Assembly: GCF_935822925.1 (NCBI RefSeq)
Contig: NZ_CAKXZS010000003.1
Location: forward strand, 205,311 to 269,310
Direction: 5' to 3'
DNA: 64,000 bases
Source of the DNA: Mesorhizobium ventifaucium
Lineage (GTDB): Bacteria > Pseudomonadota > Alphaproteobacteria > Rhizobiales > Rhizobiaceae
Shown: piece after piece, positions 56,495 to 64,000 of the stretch
Numbering within the stretch: the first letter of the stretch is position 1
Layout of the letters: each line of letters opens with the position of its first letter
Position numbers and translations under genes: made by a program
The notes under the pieces: generated by a model
Databases searched by the model: none
Seen by the model: only the letters and a program-made list of their open reading frames with translations
Told to the model about the DNA's origin: nothing

Positions 56495-57265
56495 ATGACC
56501 AAGAAAAAGATCTTGCTTGCTGGTGAATCCTGGGTGTCGACCGCTACCCATATCAAGGGCTTCGACCAGTTTCCTACAGTCACCTACCACACCGGCGCCG
56601 ACGAATTGCTGACGGCCCTGAAAGCGACCGACTTCGACGTGACCTTCATGCCGGCGCATGAGGCACAGCGCAGCTTTCCGCAAACAATGGGGGCGCTTTC
56701 GGCCTATGACGCGGTGGTGCTCTCCGACATCGGCGCCAACACGCTGCTTCTACATCCCGACACCTGGGTTCACTCAAAGCCGACGCCGAACCGCCTGCGG
56801 CTGCTGCGCGATTATGTGCGTGACGGCGGCGGGCTTTTGATGTTCGGCGGCTACTATAGCTTCCAAGGCATCAATGGCGGCGCGCGCTATCGCAAGACGC
56901 CGGTCGAGGAGGTGCTGCCGGTGACCTGCCTCGCGTTCGACGACCGAGTCGAGGTGCCGGAAGGGTTTGGGCCTGTCCTGAACGGCTCCTCGGACCATCC
57001 GATCCTCAGGGGTCTCGGTTCGGATTGGCCAGTCCTGCTCGGCTTCAACGAGGTGACGCTGAAAGACGGGGCGGAAGTTCTGGCGAGTGTTTCATCGGAC
57101 TATGGCTCGCTGCCGCTGCTCGTCACCGGCCACTACGGCAAGGGCCGCACCGTGGCCTGGACATCCGATGTCGGGCCGCATTGGCTGCCGCCGGAGTTCA
57201 TCGCCTGGAAAGGCTACAAAACCCTGTTCGAACAGATGCTGAGCTGGGCGACCGGTGAGAACTGA
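56495..57265 (+). CDS. Glutamine-amidotransferase-like protein (PF07090/COG5426 type)
   Basis: The product is 256 residues. It has the class I GATase-like alpha/beta fold of COG5426/PF07090: KKILLAGESWV, YDAVVLSDIGANTLLLHPD, RDGGGLLMFGGYYSFQGINGGARY and GHYGKGRTVAWTSDVGPHW. The nucleophile Cys of true glutamine amidotransferases is not seen in the expected elbow (GGYYSF here), so it may not use glutamine. Function of the family is not established. It lies 37 bp after the hydrolase gene and 3 bp before the kinase, inside the catabolic operon. Confidence 0.82.
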   Translation: MTKKKILLAGESWVSTATHIKGFDQFPTVTYHTGADELLTALKATDFDVTFMPAHEAQRSFPQTMGALSAYDAVVLSDIGANTLLLHPDTWVHSKPTPNRLRLLRDYVRDGGGLLMFGGYYSFQGINGGARYRKTPVEEVLPVTCLAFDDRVEVPEGFGPVLNGSSDHPILRGLGSDWPVLLGFNEVTLKDGAEVLASVSSDYGSLPLLVTGHYGKGRTVAWTSDVGPHWLPPEFIAWKGYKTLFEQMLSWATGEN

Positions 57266-57268
57266 GCG

Positions 57269-58177
57269 ATGCATGTCCATGTCGTCGGCAATGCCTGCAT
57301 CGACACGGTGTTTCGCGTCGGCCGCTTCCCTGCCGCCGGCGAGACTTTGAACGCCAGCTGGTACGCCGACGGCCTCGGCGGCAAGGGAGCAAACCAGGCG
57401 GTTGCGGCCGCGCGCACGGGTGCTGCGGTAACGTTTTGGACGGCGCTCGGCAAGGACCGCGCAGGCGCATGGATCAGGAGCCGCCTCGACAGGGAGTTGT
57501 CTGACCTCGAGGCGATTGAATTCGACCTGCCAAGCGACCGCTCGACCATCGTGATTGAGGCCGGCGGCGAAAACTTCATCGTCAGCGGTGTCGCCTGCAG
57601 CGCGGCGTTCGATCCGATTGCGCAAACCGCATTTGCGAGCCGGATCGCTTCTGGCGACATCGTTGTCTGCCAAGGAAACCTGCGAGGCGCCGCGATAGAT
57701 GCCTGCCTGCGGGCAGCACAGGAAAATGGCGCGCGCACCGTTCTCAACGCCAGCCCTATCGATGCGGCGGCTCTGCCTGACTTCGGTCTGGCAGAGGTTT
57801 TGATGGTCAATCAATCCGAGGCGAAAGCGCTGACCGGCCAGGATGACATGTCAGCCGCGGCCGAGGCGCTAGCGGCCAAAGGCGCCGGGACAGTGGTGAT
57901 CACCCTTGGCGCGGAAGGTTGTCTTGTCCTTGGCCCCGGCCGGGCAGGATCGCTTCGTTTGCCGGCGCCACGCGTCGAGGCGTTCGATACCAGCGGCGCC
58001 GGCGATGTGTTTTGCGGCTGCCTGGCCGGCGGGCTTGCCAAGGGCATGTCGGTTACCTCAGCGCTGAAATTCGCGCTCGCCGCCGCGGCAATTGCAGTGA
58101 CTCGCCCGGGCACCTTGATATCCTGTCCTTCCGCGTCTGAAATGGCGTCGCTCATCGATGAAACGGAGCTCTCATGA
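57269..58177 (+). CDS. PfkB/ribokinase-family carbohydrate kinase
   Basis: The product is 302 residues. Substrate motif DTVFRVGRFPAAGETLNAS and GGKGANQAVAAARTGA, then DTSGAGDVFCGCLAGG with catalytic Asp246 and the anion hole, are ribokinase-like. Nearest general resemblance is to ribokinase or sugar/nucleoside kinases rather than the FrcK in this window. It overlaps the BtpA gene by 4 bases (ATGA). It probably phosphorylates the imported or hydrolysed compound; substrate unknown. Confidence 0.9.
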   Translation: MHVHVVGNACIDTVFRVGRFPAAGETLNASWYADGLGGKGANQAVAAARTGAAVTFWTALGKDRAGAWIRSRLDRELSDLEAIEFDLPSDRSTIVIEAGGENFIVSGVACSAAFDPIAQTAFASRIASGDIVVCQGNLRGAAIDACLRAAQENGARTVLNASPIDAAALPDFGLAEVLMVNQSEAKALTGQDDMSAAAEALAAKGAGTVVITLGAEGCLVLGPGRAGSLRLPAPRVEAFDTSGAGDVFCGCLAGGLAKGMSVTSALKFALAAAAIAVTRPGTLISCPSASEMASLIDETELS

Positions 58178-59004
58178 CCCAATTCGGCCAATCAGGCGGC
58201 GACGCGCTCGTAGAACTTTTCGGCCGCACCAAGGTGGTGATCGGTGTCGTTCATCTTGCGCCGCTTCCGGGCGCGCCGCGCTATGACGGCGAGGCGGTCG
58301 AGGCGATCTATCAGCGGGGTCTGGATGATGCGAGATCCTATCTCGACGGTGGATGCGATGGCGTGATCGTCGAGAATCATGGCGACATCCCCTTTGCCAA
58401 ACCTGACGATATCGGACCGGAGACAGCGGCCTATATGGCGGTCGTTTCCGACCGTATCCGTCGCGAACTCGGCAAGCCGGTCGGCATCAATGTGCTCGCA
58501 AACGCCGCGATCCCTGCCCTTGCGATCGCCAGTGCCGCTGGCGCGGGCTTCATCCGCGTCAATCAGTGGGCGAATGCCTATGTCGCCAACGAGGGTTTCG
58601 TCGAGGGGGAGTCGGGTCGCGCGGCACGCTATCGCGCCAGGCTGCGCGCCAACGGCATCCGCGTTTTCGCCGATGCTCATGTCAAGCATGGAGCACATGC
58701 GATCGTTGCCGACCGCCCGATGGAGGAACTGGTCAAGGATCTGGTTTTCTTCGACGCCGACGCCATCATTGCGACCGGTCAGCGCACCGGGCACGCTGCG
58801 GATCTGAGCTATATCCGGATGATCAAAGAGGCTGCCGGCCTACCGACGCTGGTCGGCAGCGGGGTGACGCCCGATAATGCAAACGATATTCTTGGCGTCG
58901 TCGATGGCGTCATCATCGCCAGCGCACTGAAGCACGACGGCGTCTGGTGGAACCAGGTCGACCCCGCCCGAGTAAAAACGTTCATGGCCGGGCTGAGGCG
59001 ATGA
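58174..59004 (+). CDS. BtpA/SgcQ-family TIM-barrel protein
   Basis: The product is 276 residues. Family traits: VVIGVVHLAPLPGAPRYDG at the start, GCDGVIVENHGDIPFAKPD, GINVLANAAIPALAIA, FIRVNQWANAYVANEGFVEG, and the C-terminal LVGSGVTPDNANDIL phosphate-binding loop followed by GVIIASALKHDGVWWNQVD. BtpA was first linked to photosystem I in cyanobacteria, and SgcQ is in an E. coli sugar operon; the phosphate loop suggests a phosphorylated sugar or nucleotide substrate. Last gene of the operon, so it may act after the kinase as an isomerase, aldolase or phosphoribosyl-type enzyme (inference). Confidence 0.88.
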   Translation: MTQFGQSGGDALVELFGRTKVVIGVVHLAPLPGAPRYDGEAVEAIYQRGLDDARSYLDGGCDGVIVENHGDIPFAKPDDIGPETAAYMAVVSDRIRRELGKPVGINVLANAAIPALAIASAAGAGFIRVNQWANAYVANEGFVEGESGRAARYRARLRANGIRVFADAHVKHGAHAIVADRPMEELVKDLVFFDADAIIATGQRTGHAADLSYIRMIKEAAGLPTLVGSGVTPDNANDILGVVDGVIIASALKHDGVWWNQVDPARVKTFMAGLRR

Positions 59005-59082
59005 TCGAGCGGCGACTGAAGCGAAGTTGCGACCTTGGGCCGCAAACACGGAGACCCGCAGGCGACGACACTCAGGCCGCAG

Positions 59083-60069
59083 TCATGTTGTCGGCGATCC
59101 CGCAGCCCATTCCGACCGGTACCAGTCGACAAATTTCTTCAGCCCATCGTCGATCGAAACGCTCGGCTTGAAGCCGAAATCGCGCTCCAGCGCTGTCATG
59201 TCGGCAAAGGTCCGCTCGACGTCGCTGCTCTGCATCGGCTCGCTTTGTCGGATAGCCTTTACACCGAGCAGTCTTTCCAGAGTGTCGATGAAATCGCCCA
59301 GCCGCACCGGCCGGTTATTGCCGACATTGTAGAGCCTGCTGGGCGGGACCTCGGCCGTGGGCGGCTTGTCGAGCACGGCAACGACCGCCCTCACCACATC
59401 GTCCACATAGGTGAAGTCCCGCCACATCTCACCATTGTTGAACACCCGGATTGGCTTGCCCTCGAGCATCGCCTTGGTGAATATCCAATAGGCCATATCA
59501 GGCCGGCCCCAGGGGCCGTAGACGGTGAAAAACCGCAAGCCGGTCTGCGGCACCCCGAAGAGATGGGCGTAGGTATGGCTCATCAATTCATCTGACTTCT
59601 TGGTGGCGGCGTAGAGAGAGACGGGCCTGTCGACCTGATCGGTCTCGCTGAACGGCACCTTGCGGTTGCCGCCATAGACCGAACTCGACGAGGCATAGAC
59701 CAGATGCTCGAATGCGGGCTGCGCGCGACAGAATTCGAGCATCTCGAGATGGCCGACAACATTGGATCGGACATAGAGCCTCGGATTGTCGAGTGAATGG
59801 CGCACACCCGCCTGAGCGGCGAGATGGACAATCCTGGTTATGCCTTGCCCGGCCAAAGCGTTAGCGAGCGCCCCCTCTTTGGCGATCTCGATCTGATGAA
59901 ACGAAAAGTCCTTGTGGGGTTGAAGGCGGGCGAGACGCCCCTTTTTTAGCCCCAGGTCGTAATAGTCGTTCATATTGTCGACGCCGACGACCGCTTCACC
60001 CCTGCTCAGAAGATGATTGCAAACATGGCTGCCGATGAATCCCGCGGCTCCGGTGACGAGTACAGGCAA
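59083..60069 (-). CDS. UDP-glucuronate 4-epimerase-like SDR protein
   Basis: The start is TTG 60069 (GGAG 7-8 bases upstream); no ATG fits the N-terminus PVLVTGAAGFIGSHVCNHLL. The product is 328 residues. Active-site YASSSSVYGG and SLYAATKKSDEL (YxxxK), and LRFFTVYGPWGRPDMAYWIFTKAMLEGKPIRVF match UDP-glucuronate 4-epimerases (LspL/LpsL type), giving UDP-galacturonate for lipopolysaccharide or exopolysaccharide. It faces the BtpA gene convergently with a 78-bp gap. Confidence 0.9.
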   Translation of the reverse strand: MPVLVTGAAGFIGSHVCNHLLSRGEAVVGVDNMNDYYDLGLKKGRLARLQPHKDFSFHQIEIAKEGALANALAGQGITRIVHLAAQAGVRHSLDNPRLYVRSNVVGHLEMLEFCRAQPAFEHLVYASSSSVYGGNRKVPFSETDQVDRPVSLYAATKKSDELMSHTYAHLFGVPQTGLRFFTVYGPWGRPDMAYWIFTKAMLEGKPIRVFNNGEMWRDFTYVDDVVRAVVAVLDKPPTAEVPPSRLYNVGNNRPVRLGDFIDTLERLLGVKAIRQSEPMQSSDVERTFADMTALERDFGFKPSVSIDDGLKKFVDWYRSEWAAGSPTT

Positions 60070-60124
60070 CAAGGTTCTCCATGCATATGCAGATTGGTCA
60101 TCCGATCGGACGGGGGGCCGACCG

Positions 60125-60148
60125 TTTCGGCTGGTGCTATAGCCGAAA
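60125..60148 (-). terminator. Hairpin after smc
   Basis: Arms tttcggct (60125-60132) and agccgaaa (60141-60148) are perfect 8-bp complements with an 8-base loop. On the minus strand it begins 40 bp past the smc stop. No T-run follows, so it may be a weak terminator or structural. Confidence 0.4.
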
Positions 60149-60187
60149 GCCCCTACAGGCGCTACCGACAAGCAGTGGATCGACGCG

Positions 60188-63100
60188 TCAGCTCGCCTCG
60201 CGCAGGGCCTCGGCCGCCTGCAGGTCGACCGACACGAGCTGGCTGACGCCCTGCTCGGCCATGGTGACCCCGAACAGCCGGTTCATGCGCGCCATGGTGA
60301 TAGGGTTGTGCGTGATGATGACGAAGCGCGTCTCGGTGGTGGCCGCCATTTCATCCATCAGATTGCAGAAACGCTCGACATTGTGATCGTCGAGCGGTGC
60401 GTCGACTTCATCGAGGACGCAGATCGGCGCGGGATTGGTCAGGAACACGGCAAAGATCAGCGACATCGCCGTCAAGGCCTGCTCGCCGCCGGAAAGCAGC
60501 GTCATCGTCTGCGGCTTCTTGCCGGGCGGCCGCGCAAGGATTTCGAGACCGGCCTCGAGCGGGTCGTCGGACTCGATCAGTTGCAGTTCCGCCGTGCCGC
60601 CGCCGAACAGATGCGAAAACAGCCGCTGGAAATGGCCATTGACCACGTCGAAGGCAGCCAGAAGCCGTTCGCGGCCTTCGCGGTTCAGGCTCTGGATCGC
60701 CTGCCGCAGCTTGCGGATGGCCTCGATGATGTCCTCGCGTTCGGAAACGATGGTCTCCAGCCGGTCAGACAGTTCCTTCTGCTCTTCCTCGGCGCGCAGA
60801 TTGACGGCGCCGAGCCGCTCGCGCTCGACCTTCAGCCGGTCGAGCTGACGCTCGATCTCAGTCATCTCCGGCATCGGGCTGTCGGCCTCCAGGCCGGTGT
60901 GGCGGATGACCAGATGCGGCGGCGTGTTCAGCGTCTCCTGGATGCGCGCCTCGACCTCCAGCCGTCTTTCGTCGGCAGCCGTCAGCCGCTCTTCGGCGCG
61001 GACGCGAGTTTCCCGCGCCTCGGCCAACGACTGGATTGCTGATGTCGCGGCTTTGTCCAGTTCGGACTGCTTGTTCTCCGCCTCTTGCAACCGGTCGCCG
61101 GCTGCCTGGCGCAGGCTTTCGGCCTCGGCAAGCTGCGACAGCAAGGCGCGCCGCTTGGCGTCGATCTCGTCGGGTGCATCGGCGAGCCTTTCGCGTTCGG
61201 CTTCGGCCTCGGCCTTGCGTTCGCCGAGTGCGGCGATCTGCGTCGAGGCGTTTTCGGCGCGCTCCAGCCAGTTGCGGCGTTCCGCGCCGATGGCGTCGAG
61301 GCGGCGCGTGCGCGCTTCGGCTTCCCGCCTCAGGCCTTCATGGACGGCGCGGGCATCGGCAAGGGTGGCGCGGTCGCGAGCGACGTTGGCCGCCGACTGA
61401 TCGAGCTGCAACTGCAGATCACCGAGATCGGGAGCGCTTTGCAGCAGCATCTCCGCCTCGGCGAAAGCCGCCGCCGTCTCTTCATGGCTGTCGACGATGC
61501 GCGCGCGCGCCTCGTCAAGCGCGGCGCGACGGCTCGACAACTCACCGCTGGCCTTCTCGGCCTCGGCCAGCGCGTTGCGGGCGGCGTCCAGCCCATGCTG
61601 GGCATCACGCCCGGCTTGACGAGCGTTGCGCTCGGCCTCGCTCGCCTGGGCAAGCGCCTGCTCGGCATGGGCAAGGGCTTCTTCGGCCCGGCGTAGGATG
61701 CGCGTTGCGAGGACCGCCTCGGCGTCGAGCTCGGCCAGCCGGTTTTTCTGCGCCAGCCGCTGCGCGGCGGCGGTCGGCGCGTCGGCGCTGGCGGTGAATC
61801 CGTCCCAGCGCCACAGCGCCCCTTCGCGGCTGACCAGCCGCTGCCCTGGAGCAAGCTGCGCCTGCTGCCGTCTTCCCTCGGCAGCGTCGACGATGCCGAT
61901 CTGCGCCAATCGGCGGGCCAGTTGCGCCGGCGCGCGGACGACGCTGACAAGGCTCTTGATACCTTCGGGCAGAGCGGCGTCGCCGGGCTGAACCTCGCTT
62001 TGGCCCCAATGCACCGGCGCACTTCTGTCGAGCGGCACGTCGAGATCTTCGCCAAGGGCGGCGCCCAGCGCCGTCTCGTAGCCGCGCTCGACGCTGATCT
62101 GCTCCAGCACGGACGGGAAGAGGTCGCCGCTCGCGGCATTCAGGATCTTGGCCAGCGTGCGGGCCTCGGTTTCTATGCGCGCCAGCTCGGCCTTTGCATC
62201 CTGAACCGGCGGGCGGGCGGCACTCTCCGCCGCGCGCGCCTCGGCGACAGCCTGTTCGGCGGCAATCGCCGCGGCTTCGGTTTCCTCCAGCAGCGCCAGC
62301 GCCTGTTCAACCAGAAGTTGCTTCTCGGCGGGATCAGCCAGGCCGGCGACCCTTGAGGCGATGTCGGACAATTCCCGGTCGACATCGGCGAGCTGGCGGG
62401 CGAAACGGTCGCGGCGCTCCGCGGTGTCGCGCAGCGTCCGTTCGATCTGGTTGCGGGAGGCGGCGGCCTCCGCCCGTTCGGCGGTCAGACCGGCGAGTTT
62501 GGCTTCACTGGTGGCGAGCGTCGACGCCGCCTGTTCAACCGCCGCGCGGGTGCTGGCCTCGCGGTCGGCGGCGCCGGCGTTCTCGGCATTGAGCGCGGCC
62601 TCTTCGGCGGCGAGGCGTTCAAGAATATCCGCATTGTCGCGGACCATCCGCTCCTCGCGGACGATGTCGCCGTCGAGCTGCTGGAGCCGGCGGTCGAGTT
62701 CCGCTTGGCGGGCGCGGATGCGGCCCGCCTCCTCTTCGATCTGTGTCTTGGCGATCGACAGGCGCTGGAAGGCGGCAGCGGCGGCGGCTTCCGCATCGCG
62801 CAGGTCCGGCAACCGATGGGCGCCGATCCCTTGCTCCCTGGCGGCAGCCATCTGAGCGGCGGCGCGGTCGCCCACCAGTGCCGTGGCGATCGCCAGCGCC
62901 GACCGCGCCTCGCCTTCCTGCGTCTTGGCCAGCGTCCAGCGCAGATGCAGCAGCGTCGCTTCAGCCTTGCGGATATCGGCCGACAGGTTCTTGAAGCGCG
63001 AGGCCTGGCGAGCCTGGCGCTTCAGGCTTTCGATCTGGCTTTCCAGCTCGCCGACGACGTCGTCCAGCCGTTCCAGATTCTGTTCGGCCGCCTTCAGACG

Positions 63101-63646
63101 CAGTTCCGCCTCGTGGCGACGTGTGTGCAGACCCGAAATGCCGGCCGCCTCTTCCAGCAGCGCGCGGCGCGCCTGCGGCTTTGCCTGGATCAGCTCGCCG
63201 ATGCGGCCTTGCCCGACCATCGAGGGCGAGCGCGCGCCGGTCGACTGGTCGGCGAAAAGCAGCTGCACGTCCTTGGCGCGGGCTTCCTTGCCGTTGATGC
63301 GGTAGAGCGAACCCGCCTCGCGCTCGATGCGACGCGAAACCTGCAACTCGTCCGCGTCGTTAAAGGCCGAGGGCGCGCTACGGTCGCTGTTGTCGAGGAA
63401 AAGCGTGACTTCGGCGGTGTTGCGGGCCGGACGCGTTCCGGAACCGGAAAAGATGACGTCGTCCATGCCGGACGCGCGCATGTTCTTGTACGAGCTTTCG
63501 CCCATTACCCAGCGCAGCGCCTCGACAAGGTTAGACTTGCCGCAGCCGTTCGGCCCGACGATGCCCGTGAGGCCGCGTTCGATGACGAACTCGCCGGGTT
63601 CGACGAAGGACTTGAAACCGAGCAGGCGAAGGCGCGAGAATTTCAT
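60188..63646 (-). CDS. smc: Chromosome segregation protein SMC
   Basis: The product is 1152 residues. N-terminal Walker A GPNGCGKS (31-38) in KFSRLRLLGFKSFVEPGEF, followed by long coiled coils, a hinge around residues ~500-620 (ERGYETALGAALGEDLDVPL, LSVVRAP segment), the second coiled coil, then C-terminal signature LLSGGEQALTAMS (SGGEQ 1052-1056) and Walker B VLDEVDAPLDD (Asp1079-Glu1080). Length is typical for alphaproteobacterial SMC. It condenses chromosomes with ScpA/ScpB, which are not in the window. It lies downstream of the DsbA-like gene on the same strand, separated by a terminator. Confidence 0.97.
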   Translation of the reverse strand: MKFSRLRLLGFKSFVEPGEFVIERGLTGIVGPNGCGKSNLVEALRWVMGESSYKNMRASGMDDVIFSGSGTRPARNTAEVTLFLDNSDRSAPSAFNDADELQVSRRIEREAGSLYRINGKEARAKDVQLLFADQSTGARSPSMVGQGRIGELIQAKPQARRALLEEAAGISGLHTRRHEAELRLKAAEQNLERLDDVVGELESQIESLKRQARQASRFKNLSADIRKAEATLLHLRWTLAKTQEGEARSALAIATALVGDRAAAQMAAAREQGIGAHRLPDLRDAEAAAAAAFQRLSIAKTQIEEEAGRIRARQAELDRRLQQLDGDIVREERMVRDNADILERLAAEEAALNAENAGAADREASTRAAVEQAASTLATSEAKLAGLTAERAEAAASRNQIERTLRDTAERRDRFARQLADVDRELSDIASRVAGLADPAEKQLLVEQALALLEETEAAAIAAEQAVAEARAAESAARPPVQDAKAELARIETEARTLAKILNAASGDLFPSVLEQISVERGYETALGAALGEDLDVPLDRSAPVHWGQSEVQPGDAALPEGIKSLVSVVRAPAQLARRLAQIGIVDAAEGRRQQAQLAPGQRLVSREGALWRWDGFTASADAPTAAAQRLAQKNRLAELDAEAVLATRILRRAEEALAHAEQALAQASEAERNARQAGRDAQHGLDAARNALAEAEKASGELSSRRAALDEARARIVDSHEETAAAFAEAEMLLQSAPDLGDLQLQLDQSAANVARDRATLADARAVHEGLRREAEARTRRLDAIGAERRNWLERAENASTQIAALGERKAEAEAERERLADAPDEIDAKRRALLSQLAEAESLRQAAGDRLQEAENKQSELDKAATSAIQSLAEARETRVRAEERLTAADERRLEVEARIQETLNTPPHLVIRHTGLEADSPMPEMTEIERQLDRLKVERERLGAVNLRAEEEQKELSDRLETIVSEREDIIEAIRKLRQAIQSLNREGRERLLAAFDVVNGHFQRLFSHLFGGGTAELQLIESDDPLEAGLEILARPPGKKPQTMTLLSGGEQALTAMSLIFAVFLTNPAPICVLDEVDAPLDDHNVERFCNLMDEMAATTETRFVIITHNPITMARMNRLFGVTMAEQGVSQLVSVDLQAAEALREAS

Positions 63647-63709
63647 TCGCGCAGCCCCGGGTTCCGTAAAAGTGTTCCGCGGTTTGGCGACAAGAACTCG
63701 CGGCGCAAC

Positions 63710-63745
63710 AAAAAGTCGCGCACGCCGAAGCGCAGCCGCTTCGGC
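63710..63745 (-). terminator. Rho-independent terminator after the DsbA-like gene
   Basis: On the minus strand a 9-bp perfect stem (gccgaagcg / cgcttcggc; 63724-63732 with 63737-63745, loop of 4) is followed by GTGCGCGAC and then TTTTTG (63714-63710). It begins 12 bp after the DsbA-like stop and ends ~64 bp before the smc start, separating the two genes' transcripts. Confidence 0.75.
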
Positions 63746-63757
63746 GCTGCCGAAACG

Positions 63758-64000
63758 TCAAAGCAGAGGGTCGATAATGGCCGAGATTTCCTCAATCGAC
63801 AGCGCCCCCTTGTAGGTCTTCCCGTTGATAAAGAAGGTCGGCGTCGAGTCGACCTTGAATTCATCGGCGCCGCGCTTCTGGACCGACCTCACATCGTCCA
63901 GAAGTTTCTGGTCCGTCAAGCAGGCCTCGAACGACTCCTGTGTAAAACCGGCCATCTTGGAGATTTGCAGCAGGGCGTCCTTGGTATTGGCGACACCTGC
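63758..64000 (-). CDS. DsbA-family thioredoxin-fold protein, C-terminal 80 residues (5' part beyond the window)
   Basis: The reading frame is open from the right edge to the stop at 63758. The visible end contains MAGFTQESFEACLTDQKLLDDVRSVQ and the C-terminal thioredoxin-fold motif VDSTPTFFINGKTYKGALSIEEISAIIDPLL with the cis-Pro of STPTFFING, typical of DsbA/BdbD-like disulfide oxidoreductases (DSBA_4-type). The N-terminal CxxC site is outside the window, so activity cannot be checked. Upstream neighbour of smc in many rhizobia. Confidence 0.88.
   Translation of the reverse strand, partial: AGVANTKDALLQISKMAGFTQESFEACLTDQKLLDDVRSVQKRGADEFKVDSTPTFFINGKTYKGALSIEEISAIIDPLL

Overview
The window is GC-rich, densely coded and reads as chromosome of an alphaproteobacterium of the order Hyphomicrobiales, most likely a Mesorhizobium-like rhizobium. 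This rests on gene content and order (glgP-B-C-A-pgm with glgX and an alpha-glucosidase, a frc-type fructose locus with a ROK repressor, fused cysNC, alphaproteobacterial-type SMC next to a DsbA-like gene) and on two kinds of palindromic intergenic repeat resembling those scattered in rhizobial genomes. The genus is an inference. No rRNA, tRNA, CRISPR, prophage or insertion sequence was recognised.

Layout. 1-4.1 kb: the 3'-truncated gene of a secreted DUF6600-type protein with a 72-bp tandem repeat, an rnk-like gene, and a VOC/SRPBCC/SRPBCC trio. 4.3-9.7 kb: an oligopeptide-type ABC importer (minus strand; binding protein, two permeases, fused double ATPase). 10.0-12.3 kb: a TadE/TadG-like pair. 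12.3-25.3 kb: the glycogen cluster on the minus strand (glgP, glgB, glgC, glgA, pgm, a palindromic repeat, glgX, alpha-glucosidase). 25.5-31.4 kb: frcBCA facing away from frcR, an RbsD/FucU mutarotase gene and a fructokinase, with a dyad-symmetric operator between them. 31.6-37.2 kb: a DegT-type aminotransferase, a VapBC-like toxin-antitoxin pair and sulfate activation (cysD, cysNC, cysQ). 37.6-51.1 kb: two exopolysaccharide blocks on the minus strand. The first is CpsB-like phosphatase, Wza-like export lipoprotein, Wzc/ExoP tyrosine autokinase, an unrecognised membrane-anchored protein and an O-antigen ligase/Wzy-like protein. The second is methyltransferase, epimerase, glycosyltransferase and a ManC fused to an AGE epimerase domain. 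Between them lie two small secreted-protein genes. 51.8-59.0 kb: a plus-strand operon under an XRE-cupin regulator: sugar ABC importer, phosphotriesterase-family hydrolase, GATase-like protein, PfkB kinase and BtpA/SgcQ protein. 59.1-64 kb: a UDP-glucuronate-4-epimerase-like gene, smc, and the 3' part of a DsbA-like gene that runs off the right edge.

How it fits together. Much of the window handles carbohydrate: uptake (two CUT2 ABC importers), storage and mobilisation (glg), nucleotide-sugar supply (pgm, ManC-AGE, uronate epimerase) and surface polysaccharide assembly. The best candidate for an undescribed system is the 52.5-59.0 kb operon. Its importer, metal-dependent hydrolase, kinase and TIM-barrel protein suggest a complete catabolic route whose substrate cannot be read from the sequence. 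Second-tier items are the ManC-AGE fusion and the unknown protein between the tyrosine kinase and the polymerase/ligase, whose gene overlaps the kinase gene by 113 nt. All three ABC importer operons carry a perfect hairpin just after the binding-protein gene.
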